Below, piece by piece: positions 6,372-13,085 of a stretch of DNA of 17,902 nucleotides. The first letter of the stretch is position 1. Each line of letters begins with the position of its first letter. Below the pieces are notes generated by a model, which made no database searches, had not been told where the DNA came from, and worked only from the letters and a program-made list of their open reading frames with translations. Source of the DNA: JAABRU01 sp964505535 (GTDB lineage Bacteria > Desulfobacterota > Desulfobacteria > Desulfobacterales > Desulfococcaceae); assembly GCA_964505535.1 (NCBI GenBank), contig CAZDIU010000077.1:1-17902 (forward strand), in the 5' to 3' direction. The position numbers and the translations under genes are program-made.

Positions 6372-6460
6372 TGGTGCCCGGGACGGGAATTGAACCCGTA
6401 CACCCACCAAGGGGCGAGGGATTTTAAGTCCCTTGCGTCTACCAGTTCCGCCACCCAGGC
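6372..6460 (-). tRNA. tRNA-Leu (anticodon UAA)
   Basis: Read on the - strand, the 89-nt gene starts GCCTGGG and ends CCCGGGC-A-CCA, so CCA is encoded. The anticodon arm is GGGAC-TTAAAA-TCCC with anticodon TAA. A long variable arm follows (CGCCCCTTGGTGGGTG), as expected for class II leucine tRNA, and the T arm is ACGGG-TTCAATT-CCCGT. Its 3' end faces the prophage, the usual orientation for integration into the 3' half of a tRNA gene; the gene is intact. The other attachment copy would lie left of the window. Confidence 0.97.
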
Positions 6461-6682
6461 ATTTGTTTTTTTGTATGATGAAATCCGGCACAATGATCCT
6501 GTTCCGAAAATTCTGCAGGCAGATCATTTCTGACTGAACGGCTTTCCCACCGGGGACATTTTCACAGAACGCACATTTTTTTGGCAGAGAAAATGGCTGT
6601 CCGTCCCCGGATACCTGGAAAATGCTTTCATATCATCAGCCATCCGCGGGTCTGTATAATTCATTTTGGGCAGAATTTCAAG

Positions 6683-6745
6683 AAAAAACCGGAATCTCTC
6701 CTCCGTACCGCGGAAAGGAGGGCCGGAGCAGGGGCCAGGCTCCGG
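6683..6745 (-). terminator. Candidate terminator region after smpB
   Basis: On the - strand two hairpins follow smpB. CCGGAGC pairs with GCTCCGG (6739-6745 with 6723-6729). A second, bulged stem has CCTCC with GGAGG inside CCGG ends (6689-6726) and is followed by six T residues (6683-6688). The second has the terminator layout although its stem is imperfect. The remaining sequence between the tRNA and smpB (6461-6682) shows no gene that I can support. Confidence 0.45.
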
Positions 6746-6775
6746 AAGAAATTCAGGAAAATCTGGAATTTTTTT

Positions 6776-7246
6776 TCAGTATCCCTCTTTCCGTGCCCGA
6801 TCCAGATCCCGTTTTTCATCCCGTTTGCGAATGGTTTCCCGTTTGTCGTACTGACGTTTTCCCTTTGCCATGGCAAGGGTCATTTTGGCTTTGCCGTTTT
6901 TGAAATAGACATTCAGGGGAATCAGGGAATATCCTTTCTCCGTGATTTTTCCGATCAGGCGTTTGATTTCATGATTGTGCAGGAGCAGTTTCCGGGGACG
7001 TTCCGGATCATGGTTGCCGTAATAGGCAAAGGGATAAGGACTGATGTGCATCTGATAGACAAAAATTTCTCCGTTCACGACTTTGCCGTACGCGTCCTTG
7101 AGCTGGGCCCGGCCTTCGCGCAGGGATTTCACCTCTGTGCCTTTGAGAACCATGCCCACTTCAAATTTGTCTTCAATAGTGTAATTGAACCGGGCCTTGC
7201 GGTTGTCTGCGACAATTTTTATGCCTTTTTTTTCCAATTTGTTCAC
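6776..7246 (-). CDS. smpB: SsrA-binding protein SmpB
   Basis: This 156-aa protein binds tmRNA and delivers it to stalled ribosomes in trans-translation. Diagnostic stretches are KGIKIVADNRKARFNY (about 7-22), FEVGMVLKGTEVKSLREGRA (about 28-47) and KDAYGKVVNGEIFVYQMHIS (about 50-69), plus the basic tail ending KRETIRKRDEKRDLDRARK that enters the mRNA channel. I chose GTG 7246 because the usual family start lies a few residues before the KGIKI motif; a longer frame to 7312 would run into the end of ptsI. GGGAAG precedes the start. It lies 40 bases after ptsI and is probably the last gene of the ptsH-ptsI-smpB transcript. Length is normal. Confidence 0.95.
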   Translation of the reverse strand: MNKLEKKGIKIVADNRKARFNYTIEDKFEVGMVLKGTEVKSLREGRAQLKDAYGKVVNGEIFVYQMHISPYPFAYYGNHDPERPRKLLLHNHEIKRLIGKITEKGYSLIPLNVYFKNGKAKMTLAMAKGKRQYDKRETIRKRDEKRDLDRARKEGY

Positions 7247-7286
7247 CTTCTTCCCGCTGTGCCGGGTGTCCCCCGGCTGTCTGTTG

Positions 7287-9053
7287 TCAGCCCAGCCAGA
7301 CCTGTTGAGCAATATGTCCGTAAACTTCTTTCAAAAATGCATCAGCTTCCCTGCCTGTTGTTTTGCAGAGAAGTTTTTCGGCAAAGGCAGCGCTTTCCTT
7401 CATGTGAAGCGAACGGATCGCATTTTTCACTGCCGGAATGGCCTGGGGCGTCATGCTCAGTTCTGTGATGCCCATTCCCAGCAGCACCGGCATGTAAACC
7501 GGATCGCCTGCCATTTCTCCGCACATGGAGACCCGGACACCTTTTTCCCTTGCCACATCCGTCACCCTTTGGATCATGCGCAGCACCGCGGGATGAAGAG
7601 GCTGGTAGAGATGGGAAACATAACGGTTTCCCCGGTCAATGGCCAGGGTGTACTGAATCAGATCATTGGTTCCGATGCTGAAAAAATCGGCCTCATCCGC
7701 CAGGATATCTGCAATGACCACAGCGGACGGAACTTCGATCATGATGCCGGTCTCAATGTCTGCCCGGAAGGTTTTTCCTTCCTCAGCCAGAGAATCAGCA
7801 GCCTGCCGCATCATTTTTTTTGCTTCCAGCAGTTCACTGAGACTGGAAATCATGGGAAAAAGAATGCGGACATGGCCAAACGCGGCAGCCCGCAGAATGG
7901 CCCGGATCTGGGTTTTGAAGATATCGGGCCGGGTCAGACAGTAGCGGATCGCGCGCAGCCCCATCGCGGGATTGGCCTCGTCAAAGGCTCCGGTGTAGGA
8001 GGCAGCTTTGTCACCATTGATATCCAGGGTCCGGATTGTCACCGGGTGCGGGGCCATGATTTCCACCACATCCCGGTATTTGTCAAAAAGGTCATCTTCC
8101 CCGGGAAAACCGGAACGGCCCATGTACTGAAATTCCGTGCGGTAAAGTCCAATGCCGTTTCCGCCCTGATCCCGGACCTGAAAAACTTCTTCGGGCAGTT
8201 CGATGTTGCCCATGACCTGCACGCATACATCGTCTTTGGTGCAGGCCGCCTGTCGGCTGGCTCTGGAGATCAGGGCTTTTTGTCTCTCATACCGGCTTTT
8301 GCGCTCCTCGTATTCCACAAGGGTGTAATCACTGGGATTGACGATGAGGGTTCCGTCTGTTCCGTCCACCACAATGATTTCATCATTGCGGATAATGCCG
8401 GTGGCATTGTTTATCCCCAGCACAGCAGGAATCTGAAGGGTTCTGGCAATGATTCCGGTGTGGGAGGTGGCTCCGCCGCCCTCGGTGACAAATCCCTTGA
8501 TCCGTTCCAGTTGTATCTGACTGGTTTCCGCAGGAGAAAGATCAGTGGCCACCAGAATCACCCGTTTGTCAATGGCCTTGATACTGACCTGCTCCTTTCC
8601 GCTCAGATTGCGCATAATCCGATCAGACACATGGACAATGTCTGCCGAGCGTTCCCGGAAATAGGGATCTGTCATTTTGGAGAACATGGCCTGGAGATCC
8701 GCAACCACCCTTCTCAGGGCCCATTCCGCATTGATTTTTTCACTTTCAATCTGCTCAATGACTTTTCCGTAAAGCATTTTGTCCCTGAGCAGGGCAACAT
8801 GGGTTTCCAGAATGGCGGCATGTTCCCGGAAATCTTCGGGTATTTCCTCAATGATTTCCCGAAGTTCTTCTGTGGATTTTTTCACTGCGGTCTTAAAACG
8901 GTTTTTTTCATCCTCCAGTTCCGCATCCGCGATGTGGTAGCGCCGAATGACATTGACCCCTTCCCTGTATACCAGATATGCCTTGCCAATACAGATGCCG
9001 GGGGCCGCGGCAATGCCTTTGAGTACAGTTTCCCTGCTTCCTGTATCTGCCAT
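7287..9053 (-). CDS. ptsI: PTS Enzyme I (phosphoenolpyruvate-protein phosphotransferase)
   Basis: This 588-aa cytoplasmic enzyme transfers phosphate from phosphoenolpyruvate to HPr. The N-terminal domain carries the phosphorylated His198 in GGGATSHTGIIARTL. The PEP-binding barrel shows GLYRTEFQYM (302-311), TLDINGDK (342-349, usually TLDIGGDK), GTNDLIQYTLAIDR (461-474) and the catalytic Cys511 in SMCGEMAGDP. All key residues are present, so it looks active. Start ATG 9053 lies 3 bases after the ptsH stop, with GGAG inside the end of ptsH. No sugar permease (EII) is in the window, so the pair may serve regulation or an EII encoded elsewhere. Confidence 0.97.
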   Translation of the reverse strand: MADTGSRETVLKGIAAAPGICIGKAYLVYREGVNVIRRYHIADAELEDEKNRFKTAVKKSTEELREIIEEIPEDFREHAAILETHVALLRDKMLYGKVIEQIESEKINAEWALRRVVADLQAMFSKMTDPYFRERSADIVHVSDRIMRNLSGKEQVSIKAIDKRVILVATDLSPAETSQIQLERIKGFVTEGGGATSHTGIIARTLQIPAVLGINNATGIIRNDEIIVVDGTDGTLIVNPSDYTLVEYEERKSRYERQKALISRASRQAACTKDDVCVQVMGNIELPEEVFQVRDQGGNGIGLYRTEFQYMGRSGFPGEDDLFDKYRDVVEIMAPHPVTIRTLDINGDKAASYTGAFDEANPAMGLRAIRYCLTRPDIFKTQIRAILRAAAFGHVRILFPMISSLSELLEAKKMMRQAADSLAEEGKTFRADIETGIMIEVPSAVVIADILADEADFFSIGTNDLIQYTLAIDRGNRYVSHLYQPLHPAVLRMIQRVTDVAREKGVRVSMCGEMAGDPVYMPVLLGMGITELSMTPQAIPAVKNAIRSLHMKESAAFAEKLLCKTTGREADAFLKEVYGHIAQQVWLG

Positions 9054-9056
9054 TCC

Positions 9057-9347
9057 CTATTCTCCGAACCCGCCTTCCACAAGCGATACAATCTCATTCA
9101 ATACACCGGCATCCGCATGGGAATCAACCTGCACTGTGATGGTTGTTCCCTTGGTGCAGGCCAGAGTGAGCATGTCAATGATACTCCTGGCATCCACCGA
9201 CTCCCGGTCTTTGACAATCCGTACATCTGATGCAGATTTTTGGGCAATCTGTGCGATTTTCGCGGCTGATCTGGCATGAAGCCCCAGTTCGTTGATGATT
9301 TCCACATTCCTTGAAAGCGGATCAGATCTGTCGTTCATAATTTCCAT
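9057..9347 (-). CDS. ptsH: Phosphocarrier protein HPr
   Basis: This 96-aa protein accepts phosphate from Enzyme I on His24 (ELGLHARSAAKIAQIA, the counterpart of His15). Ser55 in DARSIIDML is the counterpart of the regulatory Ser46, so control by an HPr kinase/phosphorylase encoded elsewhere is possible. GGFGE ends the protein just before ptsI. The start at ATG 9347 has only an A-run upstream; an internal ATG at 9338 (giving 93 aa) has a weak GGA ahead of it and could be the real start. Just upstream TATAAC lies near the start but a matching -35 is not clear. Confidence 0.95.
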   Translation of the reverse strand: MEIMNDRSDPLSRNVEIINELGLHARSAAKIAQIAQKSASDVRIVKDRESVDARSIIDMLTLACTKGTTITVQVDSHADAGVLNEIVSLVEGGFGE

Positions 9348-9400
9348 TTTTTTATTGTGTTATACCAATTCGCCATTGATCTGAAACATCTATTTTTCAG

Positions 9401-9438
9401 AAAAACCGGATTTTTCAAAAAAAAATCCGGTTTTTTTT
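9401..9438 (-). terminator. Perfect 15-bp stem terminator between the radical SAM gene and ptsH
   Basis: AAAAACCGGATTTTT (9401-9415) pairs perfectly with AAAAATCCGGTTTTT (9421-9435) around a 5-nt loop. T-runs occur at both ends, so it can work in both directions; here it closes the purF-radical SAM transcript. The 9439-9560 stretch beyond it shows nothing else. Confidence 0.85.
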
Positions 9439-9560
9439 GAACACACGAAAATCTCATTTCCGCCTGCCTGCAGGTATCTTTTCAATGGGGAACCGGTATT
9501 AAATATCATCCTGAAAAACTGATTATTCTAATCTAATCCATCAGGAATGTCAATCTGAAA

Positions 9561-10565
9561 TCATGGCCCCAGCCGGACTTCCTCCTTGAGCATGCAGCAG
9601 GCCACCCTGAATTCCGGGCTTCCGTCCGGCAGATAATGCAGATTGTCCGGCTGGATCAGTTTGTTCATGACGCATCCTTCGGGAATGTTCAGACGGAAAA
9701 AATCACTTTCATTGAGCCGGGGCTGTTCTGTGAGCCGGTTTTCCGCAAAGGACATCGCGTGAAGGGGAAAATCCTCGCACAAAGGACAGCGGTACACCCT
9801 GCTGTTGGGAAAAATGAAATAATTGTCCGCACACAGGCCCGCACATTCAAATCCTTCCTTTTCATCCAGAAAGACTTTGGGAAAGGTCACGGCAATCCCC
9901 TGTTGCGCAGCCTTTTCCGCAACAGCCGGAACGATGTTCCGCCATTCCTCAGCCGACAGTTGCAGACTGCTCTCTTTCTGGGCAGACTTTCCCCGTATGC
10001 CGATAACCTGAATGAAAAAACGGCTGATGCCCAGCTCCGCGAGCAGCGGGGGCATTCGCTCCAGTTGGCTGATATTGAGACGGCTGACCGTATAAATCAG
10101 GCTTGCAGAGAACCCTTTGGCAAGGGCTTTGCGTATGCCTCCTGTGCAGGTGTCAAAAACGCCTTTTCCCCGGATGGGATCATTGGTCCGGGGATCAGGC
10201 CCGTCCAGGCTGAAACTGAAATAATCCACATCATCTGGGCTGACCTTTTCCAGAATATCGTGGAAAAGATACCCGTTGGTGTCCACTGTCACGGATTTGA
10301 CACCCATAGATCGGGCTTTGCGGATGGCTCCGGCCAGATCAGGGTGCAGGGTGGGTTCTCCGCCCAGAAAAATGACATTTGCCTGGCCGGCTCTGTCTGA
10401 AAACGCGTCCAGCCATTTTTCAATGACCGGCAGAGGCAGAATGTCCCTTCCGTGCTGATCCGGATTGATATAGCAGTGGATGCACCGGAGATTGCATCGG
10501 GTGAGGATATGAAAAAAGATATTGGTCGCGTTTTTGGAAAACGATACGGTCTGCCGGATGTTCAT
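9561..10565 (-). CDS. Radical SAM protein with SPASM/twitch-like C-terminal cysteines, function unknown
   Basis: This 334-aa protein has CNLRCIHCY at residues 24-32, the CxxxCxxC loop that binds the radical [4Fe-4S] cluster. FLGGEPTLHPD then gives the SAM-contacting GGE motif, and FSLDGP and a DTNGY motif follow as in MoaA/PqqE-type enzymes. The C-terminal part has further cysteines (CAGLC, then VYRCPLCED, then later single and paired Cys), as in SPASM or twitch domains that hold auxiliary clusters, typical of peptide- or protein-modifying enzymes. I start it at ATG 10565, 16 bases after the purF stop; a longer frame to 10646 would overlap purF by 65 bases. No precursor peptide gene is visible beside it. 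The substrate cannot be named. Confidence 0.85.
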   Translation of the reverse strand: MNIRQTVSFSKNATNIFFHILTRCNLRCIHCYINPDQHGRDILPLPVIEKWLDAFSDRAGQANVIFLGGEPTLHPDLAGAIRKARSMGVKSVTVDTNGYLFHDILEKVSPDDVDYFSFSLDGPDPRTNDPIRGKGVFDTCTGGIRKALAKGFSASLIYTVSRLNISQLERMPPLLAELGISRFFIQVIGIRGKSAQKESSLQLSAEEWRNIVPAVAEKAAQQGIAVTFPKVFLDEKEGFECAGLCADNYFIFPNSRVYRCPLCEDFPLHAMSFAENRLTEQPRLNESDFFRLNIPEGCVMNKLIQPDNLHYLPDGSPEFRVACCMLKEEVRLGP

Positions 10566-10581
10566 GGACACATCATCTGAA

Positions 10582-11988
10582 TTATCGGGTTTCAAGACAG
10601 GATTTGCTGAGGTTATGATCAAAATGCACAGGATAGCATCCGTCAAAACATGCCTTGCAGAAATGGTTTTCCGGATTTTTCATGCCCGTGGCCTCCAGCA
10701 GTCCCTTCAGGCTCAGATAATACAGGCTGTCAAGTCCCAGATAGTCACTGAGTTCCTGAACCGATTTGCTGGCTGCGATCAGTTCCCCCTTGGTGGAAAA
10801 ATCAATGCCGTAATGGCAGGGAAAACGGTGCGGAGGGCCGCTGACGCGCATGTGAATGCGTTTCACCCCGATTTCCCGCAGCGCCTTGACACGGGTTCGC
10901 ACGGTTGTTCCCCGGATAATGGAGTCCTCAATGATAATGATGTCTTTTCCTTTCAGCAGGCTTTTGACCGGATTGAGTTTCACACGCACCCCGAAATCCC
11001 GCATGCTCTGGCTGGGCTGGATAAAGGTGCGTCCCACATAATGATTGCGGATCATGCCCATTTCAAAGGGAATGCCGGAAGCCTCGGAATACCCGATGGC
11101 CGCATAGGTTCCGGAATCCGGAAATGGCATGACCATATCCGCATCCACATGGGACTCCTGGGCCAGACGCCTGCCATGCGCCTTGCGGATTTCATAGACA
11201 TTCAGGCCCGAAATGGTGCTGTCGGGTCTGGCAAAATAGATGAATTCAAAAATGCAGAAACTGGATGTTTTGGGTGTGGGGCTTCGCAGGCTTTTGATGC
11301 CGTTATCACTGATGATCACAATCTCGCCCGGATCCAGTTCCCGGATCAGTTCGGCCTCCACCAGATCCAGCGCGCAGGATTCTGAGGCCAGGACATAGCG
11401 TCCGTTGAGTTTTCCCAGACACAGGGGACGGAAACCGTAAGGGTCCTTGATGCCGATCAGCTCTCCCCTGCTGGTGAGAAGGATAAAGGAAAACGCTCCC
11501 TTAAGCCGGGAAACTGTGTAACTGAGGGCCTGCTCAAACCCGTATTTGAGATTGCTGACAAAGAAGTGAAGAAAAACCTCACTGTCCATGGTGGTCTGAA
11601 AAATGGAACCGCCTTCCTCCAGTTCCGCTTTCAGGGTATGTGCATTGACCAGGTTGCCGTTGTGCGCCACAGCATAGGACTGGTGCCTGTGGTGAACCAC
11701 AAAGGGCTGCGCATTGGAAAGAATGGAACTGCCGGTGGTGGAATAACGCACATGTCCCACAGCGCTTGTGCCGTGAAGTTCCTCAAAATGGGCTTTGTCA
11801 AACACATCAGCCACCAGTCCCATTCCCTTGTGGGATACAATGGTCATATCCCGTGCCGCGGCTATGCCCGCACTTTCCTGTCCCCGGTGCTGCAGGGCAT
11901 AAAGGCCGAAATAGGTCAGCCGGGCAGCATCCGGATGTCCGTGAATGCCGAATAATCCGCACGCTTCGCGTGGTTTGTCGTCTGTCAT
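10582..11988 (-). CDS. purF: Amidophosphoribosyltransferase (first committed step of purine synthesis)
   Basis: This 468-aa enzyme makes phosphoribosylamine from PRPP and glutamine. Cys10 in EACGLFG is the glutaminase nucleophile, preceded by a short propeptide as in the Bacillus type. RYSTTG (81-86), QPFVVHH and the HNGNL signature complete the glutaminase domain. IIIIEDSIIRGTTVRT (350-365) is the PRPP-binding loop. Cys245, Cys391, Cys444 and Cys447 match the four ligands of the structural [4Fe-4S] cluster of the Bacillus subtilis enzyme, so this is the oxygen-sensitive Fe-S class. Start ATG 11988 has AGGAA 6 bases upstream. The radical SAM gene follows 16 bases later, probably on the same transcript. 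Length is normal. Confidence 0.97.
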   Translation of the reverse strand: MTDDKPREACGLFGIHGHPDAARLTYFGLYALQHRGQESAGIAAARDMTIVSHKGMGLVADVFDKAHFEELHGTSAVGHVRYSTTGSSILSNAQPFVVHHRHQSYAVAHNGNLVNAHTLKAELEEGGSIFQTTMDSEVFLHFFVSNLKYGFEQALSYTVSRLKGAFSFILLTSRGELIGIKDPYGFRPLCLGKLNGRYVLASESCALDLVEAELIRELDPGEIVIISDNGIKSLRSPTPKTSSFCIFEFIYFARPDSTISGLNVYEIRKAHGRRLAQESHVDADMVMPFPDSGTYAAIGYSEASGIPFEMGMIRNHYVGRTFIQPSQSMRDFGVRVKLNPVKSLLKGKDIIIIEDSIIRGTTVRTRVKALREIGVKRIHMRVSGPPHRFPCHYGIDFSTKGELIAASKSVQELSDYLGLDSLYYLSLKGLLEATGMKNPENHFCKACFDGCYPVHFDHNLSKSCLETR

Positions 11989-12083
11989 TGTTTTTCCTGC
12001 CTGTGGATATTGTTTGGGCGGTCAGTGATCTTCCGCCGGATTGCCTGATTTTTATTTTCACACATTATGGTGTTAACTTCAAC

Positions 12084-12219
12084 TGATTAACTGATGTTAC
12101 GCCATCGGCATGGAATCCCCCCTTTTGCAAAGGGGGCAGGGGGGATTTGTCCGCAGTCCGTGAAAAATCCCCCTTTAAAAAAGGGGGAAAACGGTTTGCG
12201 GCGTAACATCAGTGATTAA
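12084..12219. mobile_element. MITE-like element, 122 bp, with target duplication
   Basis: Terminal inverted repeats CTGATGTTACGCC (12091-12103) and GGCGTAACATCAG (12200-12212) match over all 13 bases. The element is flanked by the 7-bp direct repeat TGATTAA (12084-12090 and 12213-12219), a likely target duplication. Inside are two G/C-run hairpins: CCCCCTTT pairs with AAAGGGGG at 12118-12136 and again at 12169-12187. No transposase is encoded, so it must have been moved in trans. It sits about 100 bases upstream of purF, and its right end extends a tiny ORF. Confidence 0.75.
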
Positions 12220-12261
12220 AATGCGTTCCGGAATCTCCACTCCGATCTTGCGCGTTGCCAT
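12175..12261 (-). CDS. Very small ORF whose 3' end was replaced by the MITE
   Basis: The 28-residue frame MATRKIGVEIPERIL... has a strong ribosome binding site (GAAGGAG, 8 bases upstream) and starts 2 bases after the stop of the preceding tiny ORF. The last 11 or so residues come from the MITE; without the element the frame would stop two codons after its insertion point. The beginning resembles the start of small antitoxin-like proteins but is too short to classify. It may be a remnant. Confidence 0.22.
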   Translation of the reverse strand: MATRKIGVEIPERILITDVTPQTVFPLF

Positions 12262-12263
12262 AA

Positions 12264-12371
12264 TCATTTCTCCTTCAGCATTTCCTCCAGTCGGATTTCA
12301 ACATTTTCTGTAACGGAAACCGGTTCTTTCCAGTCTGCTGTAATCCATTTCCCGTTTGCGGAAGCAGTCAT
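12264..12371 (-). CDS. Candidate 35-aa ORF, possible gene remnant
   Basis: The frame encodes MTASANGKWITADWKEPVSV and ends EEMLKEK. The same frame is open upstream to about 12450, with a possible GTG start at about 12413, so the start is uncertain and no good ribosome binding site is seen. It is coupled to the next tiny ORF. It lies downstream of the antitoxin in the same direction. Nothing is recognised; it may be debris from an older toxin-antitoxin pair. Confidence 0.22.
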   Translation of the reverse strand: MTASANGKWITADWKEPVSVTENVEIRLEEMLKEK

Positions 12372-12447
12372 GATTTTGCAGGAAGAAGTAAAAATCCGGA
12401 TGATTTTTTCCACACCGAAACAAACTTGAGTTATTCTTTCCAGTATA

Positions 12448-12458
12448 TGACAGTGTCA
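12448..12458. promoter_or_regulatory. 11-bp palindrome, operator candidate
   Basis: TGACAGTGTCA is a perfect palindrome around one central base, just after the antitoxin stop codon and ahead of the tiny ORFs. On the - strand it contains TTGACA overlapping its edge. An XRE antitoxin could bind such a site, but there is no direct support. Confidence 0.25.
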
Positions 12459-12466
12459 AGTGTGAT

Positions 12467-12778
12467 TTATCCCGCTACCCGACTGACCGTCCGGTTAGAC
12501 GTTTCTTTAAGTACATCCAATAAGATATGCGGATATTTTTCTGCAACCAGCAGCAGTGAGTGTGCGGCTCCTGATGGTCTGCGTTTTCCTTTTTCCCAGT
12601 ATTGCACAGTTCTGAGACTGACTCCAAGCAATGAGGCAAAGGCAGATGGCTCCAGTTTCATACGCTCACGAATAACTTTTGTATTGAGTGAAATATCAGG
12701 CGTATATCTTTTCCCGTCTCCCCGTTTGATGGCACGGATACTTTCCAGAATTTCCTGACCGATATTACGCTTCGCCAT
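12467..12778 (-). CDS. XRE-family antitoxin of a HigBA/RelE-NadS-type pair
   Basis: This 103-aa protein carries a helix-turn-helix at about residues 45-72 (SAFASLLGVSLRTVQYWEKG, then KRRPSG), the form found in antitoxins encoded after their toxins. The N terminus (MAKRNIGQEILESIRAIKRG) resembles the toxin-wrapping arm of NadS-like antitoxins. The ATG at 12778 lies inside the toxin gene (14-base overlap) and is preceded by GAGGAG at 7 bases, so translation is coupled but also efficiently initiated. It should neutralise the toxin and repress the pair. A longer frame to 12844 would extend deep into the toxin gene and lacks such a site. Confidence 0.87.
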   Translation of the reverse strand: MAKRNIGQEILESIRAIKRGDGKRYTPDISLNTKVIRERMKLEPSAFASLLGVSLRTVQYWEKGKRRPSGAAHSLLLVAEKYPHILLDVLKETSNRTVSRVAG

Positions 12779-13085
12779 ATTCAAACTCCTCTTTGATTTT
12801 ACGCAAAATATGGGCGGGGATATTCTCAGCTTCATTCTTTGCATATATGGTCAGCAGCCAAATCTCATCCTCTCTGCTTTTCCAATAGTAAATCACCCGG
12901 CATCCGCCCCGCTTTCCACGCCCCCTAAGTTTCCAGCGCAATTTACGCAATCCCCCGCTTTTTGGTACAATATCCCCTGATTCCGGATGCACAGCCAATT
13001 CTCTCTGCAATGCTGCATATTCATCTTCATTCAGGTAGTTATATACCAGTTTTGTAAAAATGGGGGATTCTGTAAAAGAAATCAT
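12765..13085 (-). CDS. RelE/HigB-family toxin
   Basis: This 106-aa protein is typical of RelE-fold mRNA interferases of the HigB/NadT group. FTESPIFTKLV opens the protein; LQRELAVHPESGDIVPKSGG (about 27-46) follows, then LRKLRW and GRGKRGGCRVIYYW with the basic active-site surface, and LLTIYAKNEAENIP near the end. The expected role is ribosome-dependent cleavage of mRNA. Its ATG overlaps the stop codon of carB (ATGA), so it is translated with carB or directly after it; no separate promoter is visible because all upstream DNA is carB coding sequence. Order toxin-antitoxin is usual for this group. Confidence 0.88.
   Translation of the reverse strand: MISFTESPIFTKLVYNYLNEDEYAALQRELAVHPESGDIVPKSGGLRKLRWKLRGRGKRGGCRVIYYWKSREDEIWLLTIYAKNEAENIPAHILRKIKEEFEYGEA

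Noticed and set aside
7247..7312. Longer smpB starting at 7312
   Set aside because: It would overlap the end of ptsI and add 22 residues not typical of SmpB; GTG 7246 gives the normal family start.
6581..7468. + strand frame of 295 residues opposite smpB
   Set aside because: Antisense to smpB and the end of ptsI, with no domain; starts in a non-coding region without a ribosome binding site.
7185..9230. Long + strand frame of 681 residues opposite ptsI
   Set aside because: It is antisense to a complete, motif-rich ptsI and ptsH; the product has no recognisable domain and reflects codon bias of the real gene.
10566..10646. Longer radical SAM protein starting at 10646
   Set aside because: It would overlap purF by 65 bases and add a non-family N terminus; ATG 10565 lies after the purF stop.
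10522..11385. + strand frame of 287 residues opposite purF
   Set aside because: Mirror frame of purF, no recognisable features.
12091..12212. Integron attC site upstream of purF
   Set aside because: The ends are perfect 13-bp inverted repeats flanked by a target duplication and lack the RYYYAAC/GTTRRRY boxes, so a MITE explains it better.
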